A DNA stretch of 7,022 nucleotides from Nitrospirota bacterium (GCA_024275775.1 JAJRYM010000145.1:1-7022); one strand, 5' to 3'. Positions 1 to 5,917 are shown, numbered from the stretch's first letter. Program-made: numbers and translations. The notes: generated by a model from the letters alone, not told the origin.

Positions 1-1441
1 AAGCGGCAGTCGCGATAAAACATCCGCCGCCCCCTCCTCCGCCTGAAGGGGCCGGCGCGGAAGCCGTACCGGTAGGCGGCGCCGATAGATTGATGGAAAC
101 GGAAGCTCTTGAGCTTATGTCTCCGGCGGCGTCTATGAACCATATGTAAACCGTCTTCGCGCCGTTGCCACTGCTGAGAATGAAAGCTACGTCCTGCGAG
201 AAGTTTTGGGTTGGCGTTACGGATGTGAAAACAGATGCTGAAGGGGTGGCCGGATCTTCCGACAGGTAATAGCCGGTCACGCCGATGGCGTCGGTGGCGG
301 AGAGGGAGAGAGTGACGTTTGCGGAGGTTGTACTTGAAGCGCCGCCGGCAACCGAAATCGATGGACTTGTAGGAGCTGTAATATCACCAGCTATCAGCGA
401 GTTATAGGCATTAATTCTTTTGCCGGAGGTTGTTTTCCCGTTTAGAGCCGCTACTGAGTCGCCATTGTCCAGTATCAAGGCTTTTAACTGGGCAACCGTA
501 AGTGATGAATTTTGAGCCAGGAGAAGAGCCGCAAGTCCAGACACATGTGGGGTAGCCATTGAAGTTCCTTGATTATATAAATACTCTGTGCCAGTAAAGG
601 TGCTGGATGAACAGGTAACCGAAACATCGTCAATATAGACGCCGCCTTTGTTTACGGTACTATCGGTTACCAGCTCAAACCTGATTGATACTGTGGCGTT
701 GCCTTCGTAAGATTTCAGGTCAAAACTATTTTTTATCCATGCAAGGGAATCCCCCGACATCGTCCCGCCAAGGGACGTATATGTTATGCCGTCTGTGGAA
801 GCTTTTACGAAGATGAAATCAAAATCGGCCTCGGTTATGTAATCGAACTGCGCCGACAATGTACAGCCCGACTTGCCGAAAAGGTTGAAAGACGGGCTTG
901 TGGCCCATGAGTCGGTATTGGGCAAATAGGTCAGACTTTCCGAGCCGTCGCTCAGGCTTTTCAACCCGGTATAGGGATGTAGGCTTGAAATGAGCCATGT
1001 GTCTCCGGATAGTTTTCCAACTATCCAGCCTACCGCGCCACTTTCAAAGTCCTCGCTAAAAATAATCTCTCTTGCTGGTTTAAGGCTGTATATATTCGTG
1101 CCTGGAGCTCCCACATCGACGGAGGTAGCTCCATAACTAGAAAATGAAGCAAGGTTATCATCTTGGTTGGTCGCTGCTACTGCGATAATATTCGCTACAT
1201 CATAATTGGGGGGATAATCGTCATTAAAATCATTATTTAGTGCAGAATTTGCAACGGCGGCTACAAATAATACCCCTGCAGTATTAGCCGAAATAATTGC
1301 ATCTTTTAGGGCTTGGCTAAAGGATGTGCCACCTAAACTATAGTTAATAACCTTGGCACCATTATCAACCGCATAAGCAATCGCTTTAATGCTATCGCTT
1401 GTTATTGCAAAACCTAAACTATCTAAAACACGAATTGGCAT
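1..1441 (-). CDS. C-terminal part of S8 protease: oxyanion Asn, jelly-roll insert, catalytic Ser, Ig-like domain, CFI box (partial)
   Basis: This continues the frame of the upstream part after the TGA at 1454-1456. The first possible internal start is the ATG at 1441 in the motif IMPIRVLD; I see no strong ribosome binding site for it. In full-gene numbering, NGAKVINYSLGG and FVAAVANSA (Asn308, codon 1247-1249) are the usual S8 landmarks. An insert of about 150 residues (EDFESG...GW near 373 to GGVYIDDVSV near 517) resembles the MAM/immune-inhibitor-A jelly-roll family and sits where other S8 enzymes carry a PA domain. GTSMATPHVSG with Ser537 (codon 560-562) follows. Residues about 596-690 are a bacterial Ig-like domain (VTGYYLSE, TVYIWFIDAAG). 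Seven Gly then lead to CFIATAA, the start of a CFI-box C-terminal sorting domain; the expected membrane segment lies outside the window. Confidence 0.85.
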   Translation of the reverse strand, partial: MPIRVLDSLGFAITSDSIKAIAYAVDNGAKVINYSLGGTSFSQALKDAIISANTAGVLFVAAVANSALNNDFNDDYPPNYDVANIIAVAATNQDDNLASFSSYGATSVDVGAPGTNIYSLKPAREIIFSEDFESGAVGWIVGKLSGDTWLISSLHPYTGLKSLSDGSESLTYLPNTDSWATSPSFNLFGKSGCTLSAQFDYITEADFDFIFVKASTDGITYTSLGGTMSGDSLAWIKNSFDLKSYEGNATVSIRFELVTDSTVNKGGVYIDDVSVTCSSSTFTGTEYLYNQGTSMATPHVSGLAALLLAQNSSLTVAQLKALILDNGDSVAALNGKTTSGKRINAYNSLIAGDITAPTSPSISVAGGASSTTSANVTLSLSATDAIGVTGYYLSEDPATPSASVFTSVTPTQNFSQDVAFILSSGNGAKTVYIWFIDAAGDISSRASVSINLSAPPTGTASAPAPSGGGGGGGCFIATAA

Positions 1442-1453
1442 TATTGTTGTAGA

Positions 1454-1456
1454 TCA
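1454..1456 (-). other. In-frame TGA at a position normally occupied by Trp
   Basis: The codon at minus-strand 1456-1454 is TGA. It is flanked by NSTGVTGVA upstream and STTIMPIRVLD downstream, which together make the usual subtilisin stretch GVA-W-x-x-x-IMPIRVLD. A single G-to-A change from TGG explains it. Neighbouring genes end in TGA (ATPase, second permease, patatin gene), and this gene uses TGG for its other Trp residues (for example KQWGLN), so general recoding is unlikely. Confidence 0.9.
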
Positions 1457-2170
1457 TGCAACGCCAGTGACCCCTGTACTATTATTCCCAACAGCGCCAA
1501 TTATGCCGGCGACATGTGTTCCATGACCGACAACATCCATTGGGTCATTATCACTATCCACGAAATCCCACCCGCGCGTATCGTCGGTAAAGCCATTGCC
1601 GTCGTCGTCGATTCCATTGCCCGCCGTTTCGCCGATGTGTCTCCAGATGTTTGCCGAGAGGTCGGGGTGGTTGTAATCGACGCCCGAGTCAATCACCGCC
1701 ACTATGACCGATGAAGAGCCGGTTGTAACGTCCCACGCTTCCGGCGCGTCGATATCGGCATCGGGCGTTCCCGTTGTGCCGTTTACGGTCTGCCCTGTGT
1801 TGTTGAGCCCCCATTGCTTGGAAAAGTTTGTGTCATTTGGCGTCGTGCCTCTTGTGGACATAATATAATTAGGTTCTGCATATTCTACATTTGAAAAACT
1901 ACGAAAATTTGCGATAGCTTCTTCAACCGCCTGGCCATCTTTAATTTTTATATGTTGAACACTTATTCTTTTAAAATCTTCAATTAATGAAGAACTGAGT
2001 TGATTCCTCACATCAGTTTTCGCCCGAGATGAGAGAGTCGGTTTAAACTTAACCAAAATTTCACCTGGTACATACTTAGGAGCTTCTGCAAATGCCAGTG
2101 AACCATGTCCTCCTGAGTAAAAAGAAAGCAATAGTAACAATGTAAGCAAGCAGTATTTTGATTTCCCCAT
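1454..2170 (-). CDS. N-terminal part of S8 protease: signal peptide, prodomain, Asp and His of the triad
   Basis: This open frame encodes 238 residues. Residues 1-29 are a Sec signal peptide with a hydrophobic core of repeated Leu and a likely cleavage after AFA. Residues 32-104 form an inhibitor_I9/fervidolysin-type prodomain that opens with VPGEILVKFK and closes with VEYAEPNYI, as in many bacterial subtilisins; it normally assists folding and is then removed. The catalytic domain begins near KQWGLNNTG (118-126). Asp161 lies in VAVIDSG and His216 in GHGTHVAG. An acidic stretch, GIDDDGNGFTDD (186-197), is a likely calcium loop. On its own the product lacks the oxyanion Asn and catalytic Ser and could not be an active protease. 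The start overlaps the stop of the preceding lipoprotein gene by one base (TAATG), which suggests translational coupling. The prodomain region is very AT-rich while the Asp/His region is GC-rich. Confidence 0.9.
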   Translation of the reverse strand: MGKSKYCLLTLLLLLSFYSGGHGSLAFAEAPKYVPGEILVKFKPTLSSRAKTDVRNQLSSSLIEDFKRISVQHIKIKDGQAVEEAIANFRSFSNVEYAEPNYIMSTRGTTPNDTNFSKQWGLNNTGQTVNGTTGTPDADIDAPEAWDVTTGSSSVIVAVIDSGVDYNHPDLSANIWRHIGETAGNGIDDDGNGFTDDTRGWDFVDSDNDPMDVVGHGTHVAGIIGAVGNNSTGVTGVA

Positions 2171-2564
2171 TATCTTACCCTCATCAAATTATTAGGCTCC
2201 GCATATATCACTGTTTTTTGCTTACTCAGTACGGTTATTGCTTCTTGGACAGAAAGCTCTTTTGACAATTTAATAAGGTAGGTTTTTCTTTGCATCGATA
2301 CCGCTTTTATGATTTTTCCATCAATGGAAGAAATTACCTTTTTCATTTCTGCCCCACCCACCGAATCTTTAAACCGAACAATGACTTCCCCTTCCGCATA
2401 ATCTTCCTTTTGGTTTTGTGGTGGAGTATTTTTTTGACACCAACCCGTATCTTGCCAGTCTTTGCATGTATAACAACGTCCGTATTTGACTGACTTGTAG
2501 AACAAGCTATAAAAGATAGAACAATTAAAACTAACAGGCTGGAAAGATAGCGACCCCCCCCCAT
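2170..2564 (-). CDS. Free-standing subtilisin prodomain-like lipoprotein, frame broken at an A7 run
   Basis: Two overlapping frames make sense only when joined. Starting at the ATG at 2564, residues 1-21 (MGGGRYLSSLL...SFIAC) form a lipoprotein signal peptide with Cys21 as the likely lipidated residue. This frame loses meaning after the A7 run at 2429-2435. In the other frame, from the same A7 run on, comes a prodomain of about 75 residues: EGEVIVRFKDS, a helix-rich middle, then VIYAEPNNLM. It matches the prodomain of the next gene (PGEILVKFK, VEYAEPNYIM). A minus-one shift at A7, or one extra A, gives a protein of about 131 residues. The role is inferred: an inhibitor or folding helper held at the membrane for the protease encoded next. 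It could also be the stump of a duplicated protease gene. The gene is AT-rich compared with the ABC genes upstream. The uninterrupted frame from ATG 2571 to 2170 would give 133 residues without a signal peptide. Confidence 0.65.
2429..2435 (-). other. A7 run at the frame break (slippage or indel site)
   Basis: On the coding strand the run reads GTC AAA AAA ATA in the signal-peptide frame and CAA AAA AAT ACT in the prodomain frame. One additional A, or a minus-one ribosomal slip, joins the frames as V-K-K-N-T-P-P. It is a typical place both for sequencing or replication indels and for transcriptional slippage. Confidence 0.75.
2554..2562 (-). repeat. G9 homopolymer directly after the lipoprotein start codon
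   Basis: Nine consecutive G on the coding strand begin with the G of the ATG at 2564 and encode the Gly residues after Met. A tract of this length is prone to slipped-strand length change. With nine G the ATG at 2564 reads the signal peptide; with eight G the ATG at 2571 would read it instead. Phase variation is inferred from length and place only. Confidence 0.85.
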
Positions 2565-2571
2565 AATCCAT

Positions 2572-2579
2572 CCCCCTTT
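2572..2579 (-). promoter_or_regulatory. Ribosome binding site that decides the lipoprotein start
   Basis: The minus-strand sequence AAAGGGGG ends directly against the ATG at 2571 but lies seven bases before the ATG at 2564. Only the latter spacing is normal, and only that start yields a lipoprotein signal peptide. This supports the start at 2564. Confidence 0.6.
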
Positions 2580-2628
2580 AAAAGAAGTAGAGGCTCATAT
2601 AATAACACGAGTCTCACATTGTACAGCT

Positions 2629-2669
2629 GAATTGCCGTAGCAATCGGCGAATTGCCGCTTCAATTGCCC
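2629..2669. repeat. Short spaced repeats GAATTGCCG between permease and lipoprotein genes
   Basis: GAATTGCCG occurs at 2629-2637 and exactly again at 2649-2657, with a degenerate copy CAATTGCCC at 2661-2669 that overlaps the stop of the permease gene. The middle part can form a small CGGC/GCCG hairpin (2645-2657). No T run follows on the minus strand, so it does not look like an intrinsic terminator. A binding site is possible but unproven. Confidence 0.35.
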
Positions 2670-3460
2670 GCGCTCTGATAATGGTCGATTCCGGCTTTCC
2701 ACGCCGTGATGGCAATCGCGAACATGATAATGCCGACTATGGGAGTGCCCATCTGAAGAGCCGAGTGGAAAAGATTATCCCCCGACCGGTCAAGAAAGAA
2801 TTCCGCCGGATAAAAATTTATGAACGCCAGCGGAAAAACGAATGTAAGAAAAAACTGCACTCCGAAATTGTAAATGGTTATGGGATAAACGATGAACTCT
2901 TTCGATGAAAAAACAACCGTGTGCACAAGCGATTCGTTCTTCAGCGTCCAGAAGGCGACAGACGTTACCATCAGTCGTATAGACCCGGCTATAAGCACAC
3001 CGCCCGCCACTACCAGCGGGAAGAAGAGTATTTTAGCGGCAGTCCAGTCGATGTCGGCCAGTTTCGAGCCTATGGCAAGGGCGGCTGTGCCAAGTATGAA
3101 ATGTGCCACGGTGGACGCTTCGAATCGGGAGAAGATAACCTGTGCGAGCGGGCTTAAAGGGCGGATGAGGGTTCTATCGAACTCTCCTTTTATAATGATC
3201 TGGTCGAAATTGATAAGCGAGCTGAAAAAAAGCGTAGTAAAACCGTGAGCGAAAGTAAGCAGGCCGTAGAGGAAAGCTATTTCGCCCATCGTCCACCCCT
3301 GTATGCTGTGGAAGCGGTGCAGAATGACGTACAGCAGGCCTATCTGGGCGAGGTAATAGGCGAGTATCGCAAAAACATAGAACATGAAACTGGTTTTGTA
3401 TTCCATACGCGCCCTGAACGAAGCGAGCGCGAGCGTTAGATAGATTTTCAGGTTTTCCAT
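2660..3460 (-). CDS. ABC-2 type exporter permease, second subunit (COG3694-like)
   Basis: This gene encodes a 266-residue inner-membrane protein with about six hydrophobic segments (around 25-48, 60-82, 118-136, 144-172, 196-222 and 237-252). The cytoplasmic stretch KGEFDRTLIRPLSPL (91-105) matches the G-x-x-D-x-L-I-R-P pattern found also in the partner permease (90-99), typical of the ABC2_membrane_6 family. In this family two permeases form the channel and one ATPase drives transport; the substrate is unknown. The ATG lies three bases after the stop of the upstream permease, and the GGGGGG at 3468-3473, within the last codons of that gene, serves as ribosome binding site with seven bases of spacing. 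It is the last gene of the exporter operon. The family-level call is confident; assignment to COG3694 rather than COG4587 rests on gene order and recognition. Confidence 0.85.
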   Translation of the reverse strand: MENLKIYLTLALASFRARMEYKTSFMFYVFAILAYYLAQIGLLYVILHRFHSIQGWTMGEIAFLYGLLTFAHGFTTLFFSSLINFDQIIIKGEFDRTLIRPLSPLAQVIFSRFEASTVAHFILGTAALAIGSKLADIDWTAAKILFFPLVVAGGVLIAGSIRLMVTSVAFWTLKNESLVHTVVFSSKEFIVYPITIYNFGVQFFLTFVFPLAFINFYPAEFFLDRSGDNLFHSALQMGTPIVGIIMFAIAITAWKAGIDHYQSAGN

Positions 3461-3463
3461 TCT

Positions 3464-4264
3464 CTATCCCCCCTGAATAACCAGCTTGCTTCGCCCGGCG
3501 TTCCACATGGCGGCAGAAATCGCGGAGAAAATTAAAACCCATACCGCCTGCACGGCGATTATCCCGGGAATGGTTTCCGGCGAAGCGTGGCCTATGAGTA
3601 TGGATGTGGGCGAGTAAAGAACATACTGGAAAGGCAGAAGCGCCACGACCGGCCTGATAAATGCTGGAAACAGGTCTATCGGCACAATCGCCCCGCTTAA
3701 AAGGGTGAACAGCCCGTATTTGAACAGCATGAACGGGAAAATTTCTACAAACCAGAAAGCAAGCAGGCCGACGCAAAAATTTATCATGAAAAGAATAAGA
3801 TAGCCCAGTACGGCCGAAAACAGAAAAGCGGCCAGCCTTGCCGGTTCGGCCGGTATTTGAAGGTCGAAAAACATGGCCGATATAAGGAGTATCGGGACGG
3901 TTCTCGCCAGTATGTGAAAAAAGGAGTGGCCGACCGACTGCGCCAGATGCATGAAGAAGATTGATACGGGGCGAATGAGGTCAATCGCCACCGACCCGTC
4001 CTGCACCTTTTTGTATATGGCGTTTTCCTCCATCGAAAATGAAATCCTTACCGCCATCGCCATTACCGCGTAGGTGATAATCGATTGTAGTGAAAACCCC
4101 CCGTGCGTAGCGATATCCGAATGGGAGTAAAGCGCGCGCCAGAGCGATGTGAAGATGAAAACGTAAAGGAACCCGTTGAGCACCCCCATGAAATAGTCGA
4201 ACCGGTAGATTATCTGTTTCTGAAACGAAACGGATGCGAACTTCGCGAAAAGGGGGAGGCTCAT
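3464..4264 (-). CDS. ABC-2 type exporter permease, first subunit (COG4587-like)
   Basis: This gene encodes a 266-residue multispanning membrane protein with about six hydrophobic segments (around 23-43, 58-76, 108-130, 135-165, 172-190 and 232-255). The loop VQDGSVAIDLIRPVSIF (87-103) carries the family pattern G-x-x-x-D-L-I-R-P that presumably contacts the ATPase. It pairs with the equally long permease downstream to make a heterodimeric channel. Its ATG overlaps the TGA of the ATPase gene (ATGA, 4261-4264), so the two are almost certainly translationally coupled. It ends in TAG. I see no truncation. The substrate cannot be read from the sequence. Confidence 0.85.
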   Translation of the reverse strand: MSLPLFAKFASVSFQKQIIYRFDYFMGVLNGFLYVFIFTSLWRALYSHSDIATHGGFSLQSIITYAVMAMAVRISFSMEENAIYKKVQDGSVAIDLIRPVSIFFMHLAQSVGHSFFHILARTVPILLISAMFFDLQIPAEPARLAAFLFSAVLGYLILFMINFCVGLLAFWFVEIFPFMLFKYGLFTLLSGAIVPIDLFPAFIRPVVALLPFQYVLYSPTSILIGHASPETIPGIIAVQAVWVLIFSAISAAMWNAGRSKLVIQGG

Positions 4265-5301
4265 ACGTTTTCTTCTTTCGCGGTTTGCCGGACGGCGTCC
4301 GGCAGAGCGAGGCGGTTTTCATAGATACTGCGAACGATGTTTTCGACGGACGGCTCTCGGACGGAAAGGTCTTTAATGCCGTACCGCTCCGCCAGCAGGC
4401 TAACCATATCGCCTATGCCGGACGAATGGTTTTCGAACCTCAGCCACTTCTTGTTGGCCTGCTCGCGCACAAGCGAGAGGCCGGGTATTTTATCGATGTC
4501 TTCAACATGCCCGTGAAATTCCACCTCTATAAGCTTTTCATGAACGAATTTTCTTTTCAGCTCGTCGGTGGCGCCGTCGAATATGGTTTTCCCTCGGTCG
4601 AGCATTATCAGCCTGTGGCATAGTTTTTCTATATCGTTCATGTCGTGCGTTGTGAGAATAATCGTCGTGCCGTCGGTTTTATTCAGCTCGGCAAGAAATA
4701 CCCGTATATTCTCCTTTGCCAGCACATCCAGCCCTATCGTCGGCTCGTCCAGAAAAAGAATGCGCGGACGGTGGATGAGCGATGCGGCAATATCGCATTT
4801 CATTCTCTGCCCGAGGCTCAGCTTTCTTACAGGCATATCCATCAACGGGGCAAGGTTTAGCGTTTTATCCAGCTTCTTCATGGTTTCCCTGAAATCGTCC
4901 GGCGGAACCCGAAAAATCACTTTCAGAAGTTCAAACGATTCCCGCACCGGAAGATCCCACCACAACTGCGTGCGCTGGCCGAAAACAACGCCGATGCCGG
5001 CGGCGTTCTTCTGCCTGTTTTCGTACGGGACGATGCCGTTTACCCGCGCCTCGCCGGAAGTAGGTACAAGAATACCGGTGAGCATCTTGATGGTGGTAGA
5101 TTTTCCGGCGCCGTTTTCCCCGACGTAGCCGACGAACTCGCCGGGCCGAATGCCGAAGCTTATGCCGTCCACCGCCATAATCTCCCGCTTGCGCCGGTGG
5201 AAAAGAGCCTTTATGGAGCCCGCGAACCCGCGCCCCGATTCATCCACGGTGAACTTCTTGGAGAGGTTGTTTACTTCAATTGCGAATTCATTTGTTGCCA
5301 T
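4261..5301 (-). CDS. ABC-2 type exporter ATPase (COG4586-like)
   Basis: This gene encodes a 346-residue ATP-binding subunit that powers the two downstream permeases. All nucleotide-binding motifs are intact: Walker A GENGAGKST (61-69), Q-loop Gln109 in VVFGQRTQL, signature LSLGQ (161-165), Walker B ILFLDEP with catalytic Glu186, and switch His219 in TTHD. The Q-loop context GQRTQLWWDLP is characteristic of the COG4586 branch. About 100 residues after the nucleotide-binding domain form a C-terminal extension of the kind seen in drug and polysaccharide exporters. It is the first gene of the operon and overlaps the next by four bases. The start at 5301 is the earliest possible in frame, since a TAG lies just upstream; only a weak AGG precedes it. 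A TATATT at 5308-5313 would give a nearly leaderless message, but no matching -35 is visible. Confidence 0.92.
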   Translation of the reverse strand: MATNEFAIEVNNLSKKFTVDESGRGFAGSIKALFHRRKREIMAVDGISFGIRPGEFVGYVGENGAGKSTTIKMLTGILVPTSGEARVNGIVPYENRQKNAAGIGVVFGQRTQLWWDLPVRESFELLKVIFRVPPDDFRETMKKLDKTLNLAPLMDMPVRKLSLGQRMKCDIAASLIHRPRILFLDEPTIGLDVLAKENIRVFLAELNKTDGTTIILTTHDMNDIEKLCHRLIMLDRGKTIFDGATDELKRKFVHEKLIEVEFHGHVEDIDKIPGLSLVREQANKKWLRFENHSSGIGDMVSLLAERYGIKDLSVREPSVENIVRSIYENRLALPDAVRQTAKEENV

Positions 5302-5359
5302 TACCTAAATATACCCCAACTTGCCGAACCATGCGCTCCGCTTTGGATGATGAACATGG

Positions 5360-5388
5360 TTGACCGCCTAAAATCAAAAAGTTAAAAT
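5360..5388 (+). promoter_or_regulatory. Sigma70-type promoter for the cupin gene
   Basis: TTGACC (5360-5365) and TAAAAT (5383-5388) are separated by exactly 17 bases, close to consensus. Transcription would begin near 5395 and give a leader of about 50 bases before the cupin start. It lies in the divergent gap between the exporter operon and the cupin gene, a gap of about 140 bases that otherwise holds no gene. Confidence 0.6.
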
Positions 5389-5443
5389 TGGGAGCAGGAA
5401 AAAGAGCTTTCATACTTTCAACATTTTTAGGAGATACAGCGTG

Positions 5444-5794
5444 ATGGCAATCCAAAGCAACGACATAGATTCCAATAAAACTTTATCAGACGATGCAGTC
5501 GCCAAAGTAAACCTTATCAAGAGCGATGCAATCACTCTTGATGTTTATTACTACAAGGCGGGGCAGGGCCTCGGCTATCACCGCCATCCGACGGGAGACC
5601 AGATTTTTACCGTTATTTCCGGTTCCGGCACGTTCAAGCTGGATGACGGCACCGAAGAATCGATAGAAGTGAAGGCCGGTTCGACCTTCCTCGCTCCCGC
5701 CAACGTATGGCACGACCTGATCGACAGCGGCGACGGCCAGCTCGTAGCCCAGCAGGTTACCAAACAGCCCGCCGGCATGGAAAAACGCGGCTAA
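5444..5794 (+). CDS. Small single-domain cupin protein
   Basis: This gene encodes a 116-residue protein with one beta-barrel cupin domain, presumably cytoplasmic since no signal peptide is seen. Motif 1 is GLGYHRHPTGDQIFTVISG (42-60), with metal ligands His46 and His48; the usual Glu is replaced by Asp52 or Gln53. Motif 2 is GSTFLAPANVWHD (79-91), with the third ligand His90. The fold and likely divalent metal binding are clear, but the substrate or sensing role is not. AGGAG at 5429-5433 lies ten bases before this ATG; a GTG at 5441, directly before it, is seven bases away and would add one residue, so the two starts cannot be separated. It is flanked by its own promoter and a strong terminator and therefore seems to be a single-gene unit. 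Confidence 0.85.
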   Translation: MAIQSNDIDSNKTLSDDAVAKVNLIKSDAITLDVYYYKAGQGLGYHRHPTGDQIFTVISGSGTFKLDDGTEESIEVKAGSTFLAPANVWHDLIDSGDGQLVAQQVTKQPAGMEKRG

Positions 5795-5810
5795 TATACG
5801 GTTTTTTTCG

Positions 5811-5845
5811 GGGCGGTCATTAAAAAAGGTGACCGCCCTTTTTTT
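5811..5845 (+). terminator. Intrinsic terminator after the cupin gene
   Basis: GGGCGGTCA (5811-5819) and TGACCGCCC (5830-5838) form a perfect nine-base-pair stem with a ten-base loop, followed by seven T (5839-5845). It lies 16 bases after the cupin stop codon. Confidence 0.93.
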
Positions 5846-5899
5846 CTGATAAGAAAAAGTTTCTCCTTTTCCCGTTCGGGATAGTAAAATCTTTCCATA

Positions 5900-5917
5900 T
5901 AGGCCGGTTAGGCCGGT
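5900..5917 (+). repeat. Tandem 9-bp repeat TAGGCCGGT x2 upstream of the patatin gene
   Basis: TAGGCCGGT is repeated exactly, with no spacer, at 5900-5908 and 5909-5917. It begins about ten bases after a possible -10 element TAAAAT (5885-5890) and sits 24 bases before the probable start codon, so it lies in the predicted leader. Each copy contains the palindrome GGCC. The function is unknown; an operator is possible. Confidence 0.6.

Larger units (their letters stand above)
1..2170 (-). pseudogene. Secreted subtilisin-like (S8) serine protease, interrupted by one in-frame TGA, 3' end outside window
   Basis: Read as one gene, this is a multidomain exported serine protease of more than 720 residues. 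The order is signal peptide, prodomain, catalytic domain with Asp161, His216, oxyanion Asn308 and Ser537 (motif GTSMATPHVSG), a jelly-roll insert (about 371-523) between Asn308 and Ser537, a bacterial Ig-like domain (about 596-690), a run of seven Gly, and CFIATAA. I translated the whole stretch from 1453 to 2 by hand in the frame of the start codon and found no further stop. The only lesion is TGA at codon 239, in GVA-stop-STTIMPIRV, where relatives usually have GVAW. It is formally a pseudogene, but every catalytic residue and domain remains, so a recent mutation, a sequencing error or readthrough are all possible. The start at 2170 has GAGGG (2178-2182) seven bases upstream. Confidence 0.8.

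Noticed and set aside
1454..1456. Genome-wide reassignment of TGA to Trp
   Set aside because: The ATPase, second permease and patatin genes end in TGA, in tight gene junctions, and Trp is TGG throughout.
1454..1456. Selenocysteine codon
   Set aside because: The replaced position is a Trp in the S8 fold, not a redox Cys, and I saw no convincing hairpin just after it.
2170..2571. Start at ATG 2571 for the small gene as a soluble 133-residue protein
   Set aside because: It has no SD at usable distance, and its first 45 residues look like an off-frame reading of the lipoprotein signal peptide.
2640..2660. Intrinsic terminator after the exporter operon
   Set aside because: Only four- to five-base-pair stems without a T run on the minus strand.
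2892..3248. Plus-strand open frames opposite the permease, ATPase and patatin genes
   Set aside because: They show no family motifs, and the opposite frames encode complete, well-conserved proteins.
5308..5313. TATATT as promoter of the exporter operon
   Set aside because: It would place the transcript start at the ATG, and the sequence 17 bases upstream (GCGCAT) is not a -35.
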